Both the position numbers and the translations under genes were made by a program. The notes under the pieces were generated by a model. That model did not search any database. It was given only the letters and a program-made list of their open reading frames with translations, and had not been told where the DNA came from. Shown here piece by piece: positions 54,013-63,474 of a stretch of 64,000 bases of DNA (position 1 is its first letter; every line of letters begins with the position of its first letter). Where the stretch lies: contig NZ_JBBOWX010000001.1 of the NCBI RefSeq assembly GCF_038007285.1, forward strand, positions 3,241,501 to 3,305,500, written 5' to 3'. Source of the stretch: Sporosarcina sp. FSL K6-3457. GTDB taxonomy: Bacteria; Bacillota; Bacilli; Bacillales_A; Planococcaceae.

Positions 54013-54321
54013 TTAGACAGGCATCCTAATAATCTCTTGATAGGCTTCTATCACTTTGTTTCGAACTTCCATCGTAGCATTTAGAGCAATTGATGCCTTC
54101 TGCGCTGTAATCATGACGTCATGCAGTTCAACGTTTTCGCCCATGACCAGTTTTTGTGTCATCACGTCCGACTCAAATTGCTTCGTGTTAACGTTGTCGA
54201 TTGCTGTTTTTAAATAGCTGCCAAAATTTTGTTGCGCTTCATACGGGGTCGGTTTCACTTGCGTGTCCATCTCCAACAATCCAGCTGTTGGTGCCACATT
54301 AAAAATAGATTGTATAGCCAC
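54013..54321 (-). CDS. fliE: Hook-basal body protein FliE
   Basis: The 102-residue protein is the MS-ring to rod adapter. The C-terminal half, DVMTQKLVMGENVELHDVMITAQKASIALNATMEVRNKVIEAYQEIIRMPV (about 52-102), is the FliE signature. GGAGG lies upstream of ATG. Between fliE and fliF a 59-base gap shows no terminator. Confidence 0.95.
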   Translation of the reverse strand: MAIQSIFNVAPTAGLLEMDTQVKPTPYEAQQNFGSYLKTAIDNVNTKQFESDVMTQKLVMGENVELHDVMITAQKASIALNATMEVRNKVIEAYQEIIRMPV

Positions 54322-54347
54322 TTTGATTACCTCCTTATCCTAACTAA

Positions 54348-54809
54348 TTATTTCCCTATTTCAAGTGCTTTCATCAGCATTGATTTATTCGCATTTAACA
54401 CTGTAATATTCGCTTCATAAGAACGTGTAGCGGACATTAGATCAATCATTTCCCGCAGTGGATCGACGTTGGGCATTTCAACATATCCTTCGTCATTCGC
54501 ATCAGGATGAGTGGGATCAAAGACAAGTTTAAATGGTGTTTCGATATCTTCCTTAATCCTTGAAACCGTAACACCATACCCTGCTGATCCTTTTATTTGT
54601 TTACCCATTGCAACATTTAACATCGAAGAGAATTGACCTTCTCGTGGTTGAAGCGTAACTGTTTTCCGGCGGTAAGGCTGCCATTCCCCGTCAACCATTT
54701 TACCGCGTGTCGTATCGATGTTTGCCATATTGGACGAAATAACATCCATTCGCAGACGCTGTGAAGTCAATGCTGAAGCAGATGTATTTAAGCTATGGAA
54801 TATTGTCAA
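54348..54809 (-). CDS. flgC: Flagellar basal-body rod protein FlgC
   Basis: The 153-residue proximal rod protein has ASALTSQRLRMDVISSNMANIDTTRGKMVDGEWQPYRRKTVTLQ (about 11-54). The C-terminus GYVEMPNVDPLREMIDLMSATRSYEANITVLNANKSMLMKALEIGK also fits FlgC. It starts two bases after flgB. Confidence 0.96.
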   Translation of the reverse strand: MTIFHSLNTSASALTSQRLRMDVISSNMANIDTTRGKMVDGEWQPYRRKTVTLQPREGQFSSMLNVAMGKQIKGSAGYGVTVSRIKEDIETPFKLVFDPTHPDANDEGYVEMPNVDPLREMIDLMSATRSYEANITVLNANKSMLMKALEIGK

Positions 54810-54811
54810 CG

Positions 54812-55204
54812 TCAGCGACCTCCTTTAATAACATTTTGTAACGTATTAAATTTCCCATTAATACGGTCGACAAGTGCATTATAGTAAATTTGGTTTACTG
54901 CAAGATCTGCTTGTTCCTTTTCCATATCGACTCCGTTACCATCGTGTCGGTAGCGAAGATTCGAATAATTAAAAACACCCGAATGTGTCCCATTCGATTT
55001 AAAAGCAATATGACGCGCATCCGTTCGGTAAGCTTCTAATGTGTTTGCTTTAACATTTGCAAGCACTTCTTTGAAATTGACATTTTTCGCTTTATAATTT
55101 GGTGTATCGACATTTGCTATATTTTGCGAAATTACTTTCCCTTTTGTAGCAGAAAAATCCAGACCGCGCTCCAAATGTGAAATTGTTCCTCCAAAAATAT
55201 TCAT
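54812..55204 (-). CDS. flgB: Flagellar basal-body rod protein FlgB
   Basis: The 130-residue rod protein has LDFSATKGKVISQNIANVDTPNYKAKNVNFKEVL (about 15-48) and the C-terminus VDMEKEQADLAVNQIYYNALVDRINGKF. It is the first gene of the large fla/che operon. GAGGTG precedes the ATG, and the upstream gap after codY carries a terminator and a promoter candidate. Confidence 0.96.
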   Translation of the reverse strand: MNIFGGTISHLERGLDFSATKGKVISQNIANVDTPNYKAKNVNFKEVLANVKANTLEAYRTDARHIAFKSNGTHSGVFNYSNLRYRHDGNGVDMEKEQADLAVNQIYYNALVDRINGKFNTLQNVIKGGR

Positions 55205-55290
55205 CTTTTCACCTCATGTTCCCTTTACTTGGAGTATCCAAACTCTGTTATTTATTTCCTTACAAACTACCTTTTTCAACACATATCCCT

Positions 55291-55320
55291 ATTGTAGCGG
55301 AAGTTGGCGAATCTTGTCTA
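55291..55320 (-). promoter_or_regulatory. Candidate sigma-A promoter of the fla/che operon
   Basis: On the minus strand TAGACA (55315-55320), an 18-base spacer and TACAAT (55291-55296). It is the best sigma-A-like match in the codY-flgB gap. Confidence 0.5.
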
Positions 55321-55477
55321 TCAAATACAGACAATATCTCTTAGTCCAAAACAACCTTTTTCTAAATAGATATACTATGGTTACTAGCTGCACAGGTCTT
55401 TACTCCCTCTATCCATTTCAGCGGTTTACCCATTAGACCTAAACTGTTGACTAGTAGCTTCTTCTTTCTATCACTCA

Positions 55478-55518
55478 AAAAAACAAAAACACTTCTTCCC
55501 GAATACGGAAGAAGTGTC
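55478..55518 (-). terminator. Rho-independent terminator after codY
   Basis: On the minus strand ACACTTCTTCC, a loop and GGAAGAAGTGT form a perfect 11-bp stem, followed by a T-rich run (TTTTGTTTTTTT). It lies about 20 bases after the codY stop and isolates the motility operon from codY. Confidence 0.92.
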
Positions 55519-55538
55519 ATATTACCCATTATAAATGA

Positions 55539-56315
55539 TTATGATTTTTGTTTTTCGAGTTCCTCAAGGAATTTACCATTCAATACTTTGATATAAGTAC
55601 CTTTCATTCCCAATGAACGTGACTCAATAACGCCAGCGCTTTCTAGTTTACGTAGCGCATTGACGATAACTGAACGCGTAATACCTACACGGTCTGCAAT
55701 TTTAGATGCAACTAGCAAGCCTTCATTACCATCAAGCTCATTGAAGATATGCTCAATTGCTTCATGTTCACTATAAGAAAGTGAATTGATAGCCATTTGA
55801 ACGACTGCTTTACTACGCGCTTCCGTTTCAATTTGTTCTGATTTCTCACGTAAAATTTCCATTCCTACAACTGTTGCACCGTACTCCGCAAGAATCAAAT
55901 CATCCTCTTGGAACTCCTCTTTTAATCTTGCCAAAATGAGTGTACCTAAACGCTCTCCACCACCGATAATTGGAACAATTGTCGTCAAGCCCTCTTTGAA
56001 CAATTCACGATTTTCAACCGGGAATACAGTATGAACGCTATCAACATCTAGGTTTGAAGAAGTTTCTCTCACTTCAAACAATCTGTTTGTGTATTCCTCC
56101 GGGAACTTGCGATCTTCGAACATCTTTTTCATACGATCATTTTCAATTTGATGATGAATTTCTAAACCAAGTAATTTACCTTTTCTACTCACGATAAAAG
56201 CATTACAATCGATTACCGAGCTTAGTTTTTCAGCCATTTCTTTGAAGTTTACCGGTTTACCTGCTGATCTTTGTAGCATAGCATTAATTTCACGTGTTTT
56301 AATTAACAATGACAT
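55539..56315 (-). CDS. codY: GTP-sensing global transcriptional repressor CodY
   Basis: The 258-residue regulator has an N-terminal GAF domain (residues 1-155) that binds branched-chain amino acids. The C-terminal winged helix-turn-helix is about 185-250, with [44 protein letters not shown]. In B. subtilis it represses amino-acid uptake, catabolism and motility genes when GTP and isoleucine are high. It has the conserved xerC-hslV-hslU-codY position. Confidence 0.97.
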   Translation of the reverse strand: MSLLIKTREINAMLQRSAGKPVNFKEMAEKLSSVIDCNAFIVSRKGKLLGLEIHHQIENDRMKKMFEDRKFPEEYTNRLFEVRETSSNLDVDSVHTVFPVENRELFKEGLTTIVPIIGGGERLGTLILARLKEEFQEDDLILAEYGATVVGMEILREKSEQIETEARSKAVVQMAINSLSYSEHEAIEHIFNELDGNEGLLVASKIADRVGITRSVIVNALRKLESAGVIESRSLGMKGTYIKVLNGKFLEELEKQKS

Positions 56316-56347
56316 TTGTTGTTTCCTCCTTGGGATAGTTGCTTGTG

Positions 56348-56376
56348 TATTTAAAGAATATTCTAAAGGTTTTCAA
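56348..56376 (-). promoter_or_regulatory. Candidate promoter immediately upstream of codY
   Basis: On the minus strand TTGAAA (56371-56376), 17 bases and TAAATA (56348-56353) in the 87-base hslU-codY gap. The spacer contains the palindrome AGAATATTCT. It would allow codY expression independent of hslUV. Confidence 0.5.
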
Positions 56377-56402
56377 TCGTTAAATAAACTAAAACGATTC
56401 AA

Positions 56403-57806
56403 TTACAGTATAAATTGTGATAAATCTTTGTTTTTTGCGATATTTTTCAACTTTTCATCGACATAAGCAGGTGTTATTTTAATCGTTGCAGGTCCAATTT
56501 CTGCTGCCTCAAATGATAGCTCTTCAAGCAATTTCTCTAAAATCGTATGAAGTCGTCTCGCACCAATATTTTCGGTATTATCGTTTACCTCAAATGCAAT
56601 TTCTGCAAGCCTGCTAATCGCCTCTTCTGTAAAGTCCAATATGACATTCTCTGTTTCCAATAACTTCTCATATTGGCGAACAAGAGAGAAGTCCGGCTCT
56701 TTTAAAATGCGTTCAAAATCATCTTTTGACAACTTCTCCAATTCAACACGAATCGGAAACCGACCTTGAAGCTCTGGAATAATATCAGATGGCTTCGCTG
56801 TGTGAAAAGCGCCCGCTGCAATGAATAAAATAAAATCAGTCTTTACTGCACCATACTTCGTCGTAATCGTTGAGCCTTCAACAATTGGTAAAATATCTCG
56901 TTGAACGCCCTCTCGCGAGACATCGGCTGAAGAACCTCCGCCATTTCGGCTTGCAATTTTGTCCATTTCATCGATGAAGATAATCCCCGATTGCTCTGTC
57001 AATTCGATTGCACGTCTGGCAATTTCATCATGATCAATCAGTTTGTCAGCCTCTTCCGCCTCGAGCGCTTTACGAGCATCCTTAACTTTCATCTTACGTT
57101 TGACTGACTTTTTCGGCATAAAGGAAGACAGTGCATCCTGCATATTCGCACCCATCTGTTCCATACCCGAGCCTTGTAGAGCGTCAAACATCGATGGTTG
57201 CTGGGCCGAAACTTCAACAGTGACCATTTGCTCTTCCAATTGCCCCGCCTTGAGGCTCGCTGCTATGTCAGATCGTTTCCGCTTCACTTCGGCCACCTCT
57301 GCATAATCAGGCTCTTCCTGCTCTGCTTTTTGTCCGAATAACATTTCGAATGGGTTTTGCATACCGCCACCCATCTTCTTCTTTTCAGGCACAAGCAGTT
57401 CAACAAGTCGCTCTTCAGCAAGCACAACAGCATGTTCCTTCACAGCTTCGCGCTGCTCTTGACGAACAATTCGTACACCAACTTCAGTCAAGTCCCGCAC
57501 CATTGACTCAACATCACGCCCTACATAGCCGACTTCGGTAAACTTCGTCGCTTCCACCTTAATGAATGGTGCGTTAACAAGCTTAGCAATCCGTCTTGCG
57601 ATTTCTGTCTTCCCAACACCTGTCGGGCCAATCATTAGGATGTTTTTCGGAATGATTTCACTTTTCTCTTCATCAGGAAGAAGACTTCTTCTGTATCGAT
57701 TACGGATTGCCACAGCTACCGCTCGCTTGGCATCATCCTGCCCGATGATATAACGGTCGAGATGCGCAGTCAATTCCTTCGGTGTCAGTTCTTGTCTTTT
57801 AGTCAT
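56403..57806 (-). CDS. hslU: ATP-dependent protease ATPase subunit HslU (ClpY)
   Basis: The 467-residue AAA+ unfoldase has [52 protein letters not shown] (Walker A about 53-73), [13 protein letters not shown] (Walker B about 270-282) and RFPIRVEL (sensor region). A Lys/Met-rich I-domain lies between about 120 and 250. The C-terminal tail ends DLSQFIL, which docks in HslV. It overlaps hslV by four bases. Confidence 0.97.
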   Translation of the reverse strand: MTKRQELTPKELTAHLDRYIIGQDDAKRAVAVAIRNRYRRSLLPDEEKSEIIPKNILMIGPTGVGKTEIARRIAKLVNAPFIKVEATKFTEVGYVGRDVESMVRDLTEVGVRIVRQEQREAVKEHAVVLAEERLVELLVPEKKKMGGGMQNPFEMLFGQKAEQEEPDYAEVAEVKRKRSDIAASLKAGQLEEQMVTVEVSAQQPSMFDALQGSGMEQMGANMQDALSSFMPKKSVKRKMKVKDARKALEAEEADKLIDHDEIARRAIELTEQSGIIFIDEMDKIASRNGGGSSADVSREGVQRDILPIVEGSTITTKYGAVKTDFILFIAAGAFHTAKPSDIIPELQGRFPIRVELEKLSKDDFERILKEPDFSLVRQYEKLLETENVILDFTEEAISRLAEIAFEVNDNTENIGARRLHTILEKLLEELSFEAAEIGPATIKITPAYVDEKLKNIAKNKDLSQFIL

Positions 57807-58345
57807 TCGAGTACCTCCACAATAATGTTGTCATTCGTGTAGACACATATTTCTGCCGCTGTCTCAAGTGCCGCTTTTGCTATCTCCGGGGCAGTCAGTG
57901 AATGTCCACTATACTTTTTCAAAGCTCTCCCAGCCGCAAGCGCATAATTGCCACCTGAACCAATTGCTAAAATGCCATCATCCGGTTCGATGACTTCTCC
58001 TGTTCCCGATACTAGCAATAACCGTTCACTATCCATGACGAGTAACATCGCTTCAAGTTTCCGAAGAATCCGATCTCCACGCCATTCTTTCGCGAGTTCA
58101 ACAGAAGCCCGCTCAAGATTACCGTTGTATTCCGTCAGCTTCGCCTCAAACAATTCAAACAATGTGAAAGCGTCAGCTACCGATCCTGCAAAACCCGCCA
58201 AAACTTTACCACCAAAAATTCTGCGTACTTTTCTCGCCGTACGCTTCATAACAACCGCATTTCCTACCGTCACTTGCCCATCGCCTGACATGGCGCATGA
58301 ACCTTCATGACGAATGGCAAAAATCGTCGTTGCATGGAATTCCAT
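57803..58345 (-). CDS. hslV: ATP-dependent protease peptidase subunit HslV (ClpQ)
   Basis: The 180-residue proteasome-like peptidase starts [29 protein letters not shown]. The Thr of HATT aligns with the catalytic N-terminal Thr of typical HslV and would be exposed by removing five residues. The extra N-terminal Ser described as nucleophile in B. subtilis CodW is not present. [22 protein letters not shown] and [21 protein letters not shown] complete the fold. AGGAGG fixes the start. Confidence 0.95.
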   Translation of the reverse strand: MEFHATTIFAIRHEGSCAMSGDGQVTVGNAVVMKRTARKVRRIFGGKVLAGFAGSVADAFTLFELFEAKLTEYNGNLERASVELAKEWRGDRILRKLEAMLLVMDSERLLLVSGTGEVIEPDDGILAIGSGGNYALAAGRALKKYSGHSLTAPEIAKAALETAAEICVYTNDNIIVEVLE

Positions 58346-58357
58346 CTAATCATCCTC

Positions 58358-59257
58358 CTATGCTCGCGGATGCGTATTCATATACGTTTTCCGTAAATGC
58401 TCTTTCGTAATATGGGTATACACTTGCGTTGAAGATAAATGACTATGCCCTAGAAGCTCTTGGACAGTCCTCATGTCTGCGCCACCTGCGAGAAGATGAG
58501 TTGCAAAAGAGTGGCGAATCATATGCGGATAGATTTTGGAGTGGAGCGATGCTCGCTCCATCATCTTGCTTAGTATATGGCGGACGCCTCTATCGGTTAG
58601 TGGGTCGCCACGTAAATTGACAAATAACATATCATGCTCTTTCTGTTTCATCAAAACTAGTCTGCTTTTTTCCCGGTAAGCGTCAAGTGCAGATTGTGCA
58701 AAACTGCCGAATGGCACATAGCGCTCTTTACGCCCTTTCCCCATGACGAGTACAATGCCAAGGTGATCATCGATATCCTGCACTCTAATCGATAGCAGTT
58801 CACTAACCCGTATGCCCGTTGCGTAGAGTAACTCAAGAAGGGCATAATCACGTATGGACTTCTTATCTTGCCCTTCACAGGACGAAAATAACAATTCCAT
58901 TTCCTCTTCATAAAAAAAAGCCGGAAGCCGTTCTTCCTTTTTCGGATGATGCAGCGATCGGAATGCAATATCATTAATGGCATAGCGGGCATTGGCAAAC
59001 TTGAAGAAGGAGCGAATCGAGGAAATCTTCCGAGAAATGGACGCCCTCGATAACCCCTTATCATACAGACCCGTCACATAAAGTCTCGCTTCAGAATATG
59101 CCACGTCATTCAAATCTGTTATTCCCTCAACTTCAAGAAACTCCAGAAATGCATCAACATCTTTTTCATATTCCAATACTGTATAGGATGAATAGTTTTT
59201 TTCTAAGCGTACATACGTAATATACTCATCACGAACATTCGATGGTTGTAGAGTCAT
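58358..59257 (-). CDS. xerC: Tyrosine recombinase XerC (CodV)
   Basis: The 299-residue enzyme has an N-terminal SAM-like core-binding domain (residues 1-90) and a catalytic domain with all active residues visible: ATGIRVSELLSIR (Arg), LVMGKGRKERYVP (Lys), HMIRHSFATHLLAGG (His-x-x-Arg), LGHSHLSSTQVYTHI (His and nucleophile Tyr). It resolves chromosome dimers at dif with XerD. ATG at 59255-59257 is used because GGGGTG lies upstream; a GTG three codons earlier is within that site. Confidence 0.95.
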   Translation of the reverse strand: MTLQPSNVRDEYITYVRLEKNYSSYTVLEYEKDVDAFLEFLEVEGITDLNDVAYSEARLYVTGLYDKGLSRASISRKISSIRSFFKFANARYAINDIAFRSLHHPKKEERLPAFFYEEEMELLFSSCEGQDKKSIRDYALLELLYATGIRVSELLSIRVQDIDDHLGIVLVMGKGRKERYVPFGSFAQSALDAYREKSRLVLMKQKEHDMLFVNLRGDPLTDRGVRHILSKMMERASLHSKIYPHMIRHSFATHLLAGGADMRTVQELLGHSHLSSTQVYTHITKEHLRKTYMNTHPRA

Positions 59258-59291
59258 ACACTTCACCCCTCAGAATGAAAAGCCTCTTATA

Positions 59292-59300
59292 TTATAGCAA
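59292..59300 (-). promoter_or_regulatory. Extended -10 promoter for xerC-hslV-hslU-codY
   Basis: TGCTATAAT on the minus strand is a perfect extended -10. The -35 (ATTCAA-like at 17 bases) is weak. The same TGCTATAAT core occurs before sigD at 28617. Confidence 0.55.
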
Positions 59301-59551
59301 AATTACAAGTCATTTGAATAGTGAAACACATTCTCCAGAGTATGACAGTGAAGTATTATCTTGCTAAATAACCATACAATGGCGACTAATTCAGCAATTC
59401 CAAAGTCATCCACGATTCACTATACATTATATGAGGATCATGAAGCAACCTTCTTTCCGTAAGATGTCTGACCTCTTACAATTTGAATGCATTTCTGACA
59501 CAATTTGTTCATATCTGAAAATTCCACAGGGCACGATTGATATTTTAACGT

Positions 59552-59595
59552 CAAACAAAGAAGAAGTCCAGGATATTCTCCTTAGACTTCTTCTG
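59552..59595 (-). terminator. Rho-independent terminator after trmFO
   Basis: On the minus strand AGAAGAAGTC pairs with GACTTCTTCT around an inner AGGA/TCCT stem, followed by TTGTTTG. It lies about 16 bases after the trmFO stop. Confidence 0.85.
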
Positions 59596-59610
59596 TTTGT
59601 CTAGTTATTT

Positions 59611-60921
59611 TCATGCCAAAGCAGTTGGTTGAAATTCTACAATCGCTTTCAGTGCTCGTTCTGCATGTTTTTCTGCCCGTTCAACCTTAGACTTCACACG
59701 TTCCCCAAGATCCGGGAATAGACCGAAGTTAATGTTCATCGGTTGGAAATTTTTCGGATCTGCTTCAGTAATATATCTTGCCATACTTCCCAATGCCGTT
59801 TCATGCGGGAAGAGGATTGGCTCTTTCCCTAACGCTAAGTTAGCTGCATTGATGCCCGCAATCAGTCCTGAGCCCGCTGATTCAACATAGCCCTCAACAC
59901 CTGTCATCTGTCCAGCAAAGAAAATATTCGAGTTTGCTTTTAACTGATAAGTTGCATGGAGTACTCGAGGTGAGTTGATGAATGTATTACGATGCATCAC
60001 TCCGTAGCGTACGATTTCAACATTTTCAAGGCCTGGAATTAGGTTAATGACTTCTTTTTGCGCGCCCCATTTCATATGCGTTTGGAAGCCTACGATATTA
60101 TATAGTGTGCCCGCTGCATCATCCTGTCGAAGTTGAACGACCGCTTTTGGACGCTTCCCAGTCTCAGGATGCTCTAGGCCGACCGGTTTAAGTGCTCCGA
60201 ATAACAAAGTCTTTTCACCGCGCTGCGCAAGCACTTCCACAGGCATACAGCCTTCAAAGTAAATTTCTTTTTCAAATTCCTTTAAAGGAACAACTTCCGC
60301 CGCAACAAGAGCATTATGAAAACGTTCAAATTCCTCCTCATTCATCGGACAGTTCAGATAAGCCGCTTCACCTTTATCATAACGTGATTTTAAATAAACC
60401 TTGTCCATATCAATAGAATCTTTTTCGATAATCGGTGCCGCTGCATCGTAGAAATAAAGGTACTCTTCCCCTGTCAATTTACGAATTTGTTCAGCAAGTG
60501 CCGGCGACGTGAGTGGGCCTGTCGCAATAATCGTAATCCCTTCAGAAAGCTCCGTCACTTCCTCATTGACAATTTCGATAAGTGGATGATTGCGAATCGT
60601 GTCCGTAACATTGCCCGCGAATTCATGACGGTCAACCGCCAAAGCTCCCCCAGCAGGGACTGCACAGGCATCTGCTGCACGTATAATGAGTGAATCCAGT
60701 TTTCTCATCTCTTCTTTAATTACGCCAACCGCATTCGTTAAATTGTTAGCACGCAACGAGTTACTGCACACCAATTCAGCAAATTTGCCCGTGTGATGTG
60801 CCGGCGTCTGTTTCACAGGTCTCATTTCATATAAACGAACATTTACTCCACGATTAGCAATCTGCCATGCAGCCTCACTCCCAGCAAGTCCTGCACCTAT
60901 TACATTTACGACGGGTGTCAT
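59611..60921 (-). CDS. trmFO: tRNA m5U54 methyltransferase TrmFO (folate/FAD-dependent)
   Basis: The 436-residue flavoprotein methylates U54 of tRNA using methylenetetrahydrofolate. It starts [25 protein letters not shown] (FAD-binding Rossmann motif, about 6-24). [39 protein letters not shown] and [22 protein letters not shown] (about 345-366) follow, diagnostic of the Gid/TrmFO family. AAGGAAGG fixes the ATG at 60919-60921; a 26-codon upstream extension runs into the repeat and is rejected. topA lies upstream. Confidence 0.96.
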   Translation of the reverse strand: MTPVVNVIGAGLAGSEAAWQIANRGVNVRLYEMRPVKQTPAHHTGKFAELVCSNSLRANNLTNAVGVIKEEMRKLDSLIIRAADACAVPAGGALAVDRHEFAGNVTDTIRNHPLIEIVNEEVTELSEGITIIATGPLTSPALAEQIRKLTGEEYLYFYDAAAPIIEKDSIDMDKVYLKSRYDKGEAAYLNCPMNEEEFERFHNALVAAEVVPLKEFEKEIYFEGCMPVEVLAQRGEKTLLFGALKPVGLEHPETGKRPKAVVQLRQDDAAGTLYNIVGFQTHMKWGAQKEVINLIPGLENVEIVRYGVMHRNTFINSPRVLHATYQLKANSNIFFAGQMTGVEGYVESAGSGLIAGINAANLALGKEPILFPHETALGSMARYITEADPKNFQPMNINFGLFPDLGERVKSKVERAEKHAERALKAIVEFQPTALA

Positions 60922-60951
60922 TCTATTACCTTCCTTCTCCAATCCCTTTAT

Positions 60952-61090
60952 GATCCAGCTCCAGCGCCTAAGTCGCTTCAGTCTTGCTGATAAAGGCAAA
61001 GGACGCCTTTTTCTTCAAGCCTTCCAGTAGGGAGGGATCGAACTTCATCCCTCCTACTTGTCGGGGCTGAACAGACGCTTCCGCTTTTCT
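60952..61090. repeat. Intergenic repeat family 2, copy 2 (topA-trmFO gap)
   Basis: It opens CAGCTCCAGCGCCTAAG and closes CAGACGCTTCCGCTTTTCT, resembling the ends of the element at 4250-4369. The interior holds AAAGGC...GCCTTT and a 13-bp perfect stem, AGTAGGGAGGGAT with ATCCCTCCTACT. The 24-base hairpin at 61031-61054 is nearly the same as that in family-1 copy C. The element abuts the topA stop codon. Confidence 0.7.
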
Positions 61091-63166
61091 TTATTGTTGC
61101 GTATCTTCTTTATAGTCACATTCCGTACATTGAATTTGGACGCCTTTTTTCAATTTCTTCTCAACAAGTGTATGTTCACATTTTGGACATGGTCTGGCAA
61201 CCGGCTTATCCCATGATACATACTCACACTCTGGGTAGCGATCACAGCCATAAAAAATTCGTTTTGTCTTGCTTTTCCGTTCGACCACTTGACCTTCTTT
61301 ACAAGTCGGACAAGTTACGCCAATCGGTTTAATAATCGCTTTTGTATTGCGGCAATCCGGGAAACCAGAACATGCCATGAACTTGCCGTAACGTCCCAGC
61401 TTAAATACCATTGGCAAGCCACATTTTTCACAATCTTCACCTGCGGGTTCGTCTTTAATTTCAATTTTCTCCATCTCAGCATCAGCCACTTGCACATGCT
61501 TCTCAAAGTCCTGGTAAAAATTATCAATTACTTCAACCCATTTGATGTTGCCTTCCTCGACATTATCAAGCCCTTTTTCCATTTGCGCCGTAAATTCTAC
61601 GTCAATGATATCAGGGAAATACTGATTCACTGCCAGATGGACAATTTCACCAAGCTCCGTCGGAATAAAGCGTTTCGCATCCAATGTGACATAACCACGT
61701 TTTTGAATAGTATCAAGTGTTGGCGCAAATGTTGAAGGCCGACCTATGCCTAGCTCTTCCAATGTTTTAACTAATCTTGCCTCCGAGTATCGTGGTGGCG
61801 GTTGTGTAAAGTGCTGTTTCGGATCGATATCGCTATAAGGCAAACGCTCGCCTTCTTCTAGAGGCGGCAGGATGCGATCCTTTTCTTCTTCCTTATCGTC
61901 ATCGCCTTCCACATACACTTTCATAAAACCTTGGAATTTAACTTGTGAACCGTTCGCTCTAAAGCGAACATCATTGTTCACAAGATCGACTGTAACCGTA
62001 TCCAGGATTGCTGGCGCCATTTGACTGGCAACGAATCGTTCCCAAATCAGTTTATAAAGACGTAGTTGATCACGCGATAATACCGTTTTCATAGCAGCGG
62101 GTGGTCGCATGACAGATGTCGGTCGTACTGCTTCATGTGCATCCTGCGTTTTTGTGGACTCTTTCTTTACTGACTTCGTTGTCGTAATGAATTCTTTGCC
62201 ATACATCGTTTCAATAAATGATTGTGCTTCTTCTTTTGCACTATCAGCAATTCGCGTTGAGTCCGTTCTCATGTAAGTGATGAGACCGACGTTGCCCTCT
62301 TTCCCAAGGTTGATCCCTTCGTAAAGCTGCTGGGCCAACATCATTGTCTTCCTTGCTCGGAAGTTCAATTTACGGGCAGCTTCTTGTTGTAAGGACGATG
62401 TGGTAAATGGTAATGCCGGATTACGTTTACGCTCTTTTTTCACAACGTTCGCAATTTCAAACTCATCTTTGTCTAATTGACTAAGAATTGCATCAACCTG
62501 TTCCTTATTGACCAACTTCACTTTTTTCTTTATATCACCGTAAAATACCGCTTCAAATTCCTTGTTGCCTTTTTTGAATTGGCTAGTGATGCTCCAGTAT
62601 TCTTCTGGGACAAATGTTTGAATTTCATTTTCCCGATCAATGATGAGTCGGAGAGCAACGGATTGGACACGACCAGCAGAAAGGCCTTTCTTAACTTTCT
62701 TCCACAAAATCGGGCTAATATTGTAGCCTACGAGTCTATCCAGTATACGACGCGCCTGTTGGGCATCAACCAAGTCCATATCGATAGGTCTCGGATTTTT
62801 AAATGACTCTTTAATCGCTTCTTTCGTTATTTCATTGAACACGACACGGCAATCCGATTCGATGTCCACGCCAAGCTGATGTGCTAAATGCCACGCAATC
62901 GCTTCCCCTTCTCTGTCGGGGTCAGCCGCGAGAAAGATTTTTTTTGATTTTTTTGCTTCTTTTTTTAAGTCTTGGAGAATTGGACCTTTGCCGCGAATGG
63001 TAATATACTTCGGTTCGTAATTATTTTCAGTATCGACACCCATCTGACTGCGCGGAAGATCGCGCAAATGACCGAGTGATGCACGCACTTTATATTTTTT
63101 CCCAAGATAACGTTCTATCGTTTTCGCCTTTGCAGGGGATTCCACGATTACTAAGTAATCTGCCAT
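61091..63166 (-). CDS. topA: DNA topoisomerase I
   Basis: The 691-residue type IA enzyme has a Toprim domain (residues 1-110) with [18 protein letters not shown] and [47 protein letters not shown] and the catalytic Tyr in [13 protein letters not shown] near residue 299 follow. Three Cys4 zinc ribbons lie at the C-terminus (from [26 protein letters not shown] and [13 protein letters not shown], about 575-690). It relaxes negative supercoils. It follows dprA as in B. subtilis, with a family-1 repeat between. Confidence 0.97.
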   Translation of the reverse strand: MADYLVIVESPAKAKTIERYLGKKYKVRASLGHLRDLPRSQMGVDTENNYEPKYITIRGKGPILQDLKKEAKKSKKIFLAADPDREGEAIAWHLAHQLGVDIESDCRVVFNEITKEAIKESFKNPRPIDMDLVDAQQARRILDRLVGYNISPILWKKVKKGLSAGRVQSVALRLIIDRENEIQTFVPEEYWSITSQFKKGNKEFEAVFYGDIKKKVKLVNKEQVDAILSQLDKDEFEIANVVKKERKRNPALPFTTSSLQQEAARKLNFRARKTMMLAQQLYEGINLGKEGNVGLITYMRTDSTRIADSAKEEAQSFIETMYGKEFITTTKSVKKESTKTQDAHEAVRPTSVMRPPAAMKTVLSRDQLRLYKLIWERFVASQMAPAILDTVTVDLVNNDVRFRANGSQVKFQGFMKVYVEGDDDKEEEKDRILPPLEEGERLPYSDIDPKQHFTQPPPRYSEARLVKTLEELGIGRPSTFAPTLDTIQKRGYVTLDAKRFIPTELGEIVHLAVNQYFPDIIDVEFTAQMEKGLDNVEEGNIKWVEVIDNFYQDFEKHVQVADAEMEKIEIKDEPAGEDCEKCGLPMVFKLGRYGKFMACSGFPDCRNTKAIIKPIGVTCPTCKEGQVVERKSKTKRIFYGCDRYPECEYVSWDKPVARPCPKCEHTLVEKKLKKGVQIQCTECDYKEDTQQ

Positions 63167-63208
63167 TATTTGTGTGCCTCCTTAAAGAGGTTCCGTATTT
63201 ATTCTATC

Positions 63209-63406
63209 AATTATACCTCGGCGTAATTGCGAATCGAACAGCGAAGGGTTCGATTTGCCTTAATTTCTGCGTTCTTTGCAGAAATTAAGGCACTTTTCAG
63301 GACGTCACGCACTTAGTCTGCCTTCCTAAAGCATCCTAAAAAATCTGTGACAACCGCCGGAGGCTTTATCTTCGTTCAGCGGATTTTCCGCTGAACGAAG
63401 ATAAAA
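63209..63406. repeat. Intergenic repeat family 1, copy F (dprA-topA gap)
   Basis: The left end is AATTATACC-TC-GGCGTAATT. Interior stems differ from other copies: CGAAC...GTTCG, and a 14-bp GCCTTAATTTCTGC with its complement. The GGACGT-CACGC and AGTCTGCC motifs, CCGCCGGAGGC and the terminal hairpin TTCGTTCAGCGGA...TCCGCTGAACGAA are kept. Together with 63407-63474, where I see nothing, it fills the 308-base gap between dprA and topA. Confidence 0.88.
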
Positions 63407-63474
63407 GAATATCTGTTGCAAAATGTATAACAGATTTGAGAATAAAGCAACCTTTTCAATAAGAAGACAATTTT

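Larger units (their letters stand above)
55205..55538. other. codY-flgB intergenic region (fla/che control region)
   Basis: These 334 bases contain the codY terminator (55478-55518), about 150 bases with no recognised element, and the promoter candidate at 55291-55320 about 85 bases before flgB. I looked for a sigma-D site (TAAA then GCCGATAT) and for the CodY box consensus and found no convincing match. No ORF is present. Confidence 0.6.
59258..59610. other. trmFO-xerC intergenic region
   Basis: These 353 bases hold no gene. They contain the trmFO terminator at 59552-59595 and a consensus extended -10 (TGCTATAAT, TATAAT at 59292-59297 on the minus strand) about 35 bases before xerC. That element probably starts the xerC-hslVU-codY transcript. 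The 200 bases between are A+T-rich with no element I recognise. Confidence 0.65.

Noticed and set aside
55205-55538. Sigma-D promoter or CodY operator upstream of flgB
   Set aside because: I searched by eye for TAAA-N15-GCCGATAT and AATTTTCWGAAAATT and found only poor matches.
57803-58345. HslV inactive because the N-terminal Ser is missing
   Set aside because: As I recall, several Bacilli HslV proteins lack that Ser but keep HATT. The Thr can serve after propeptide removal, so loss of activity is not supported.
17038-63406. CRISPR array or insertion sequence as the explanation for the repeats
   Set aside because: Copies are kilobases apart with no regular spacer pattern and no cas genes. 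There is no transposase ORF and no matching left-right terminal inverted repeat.
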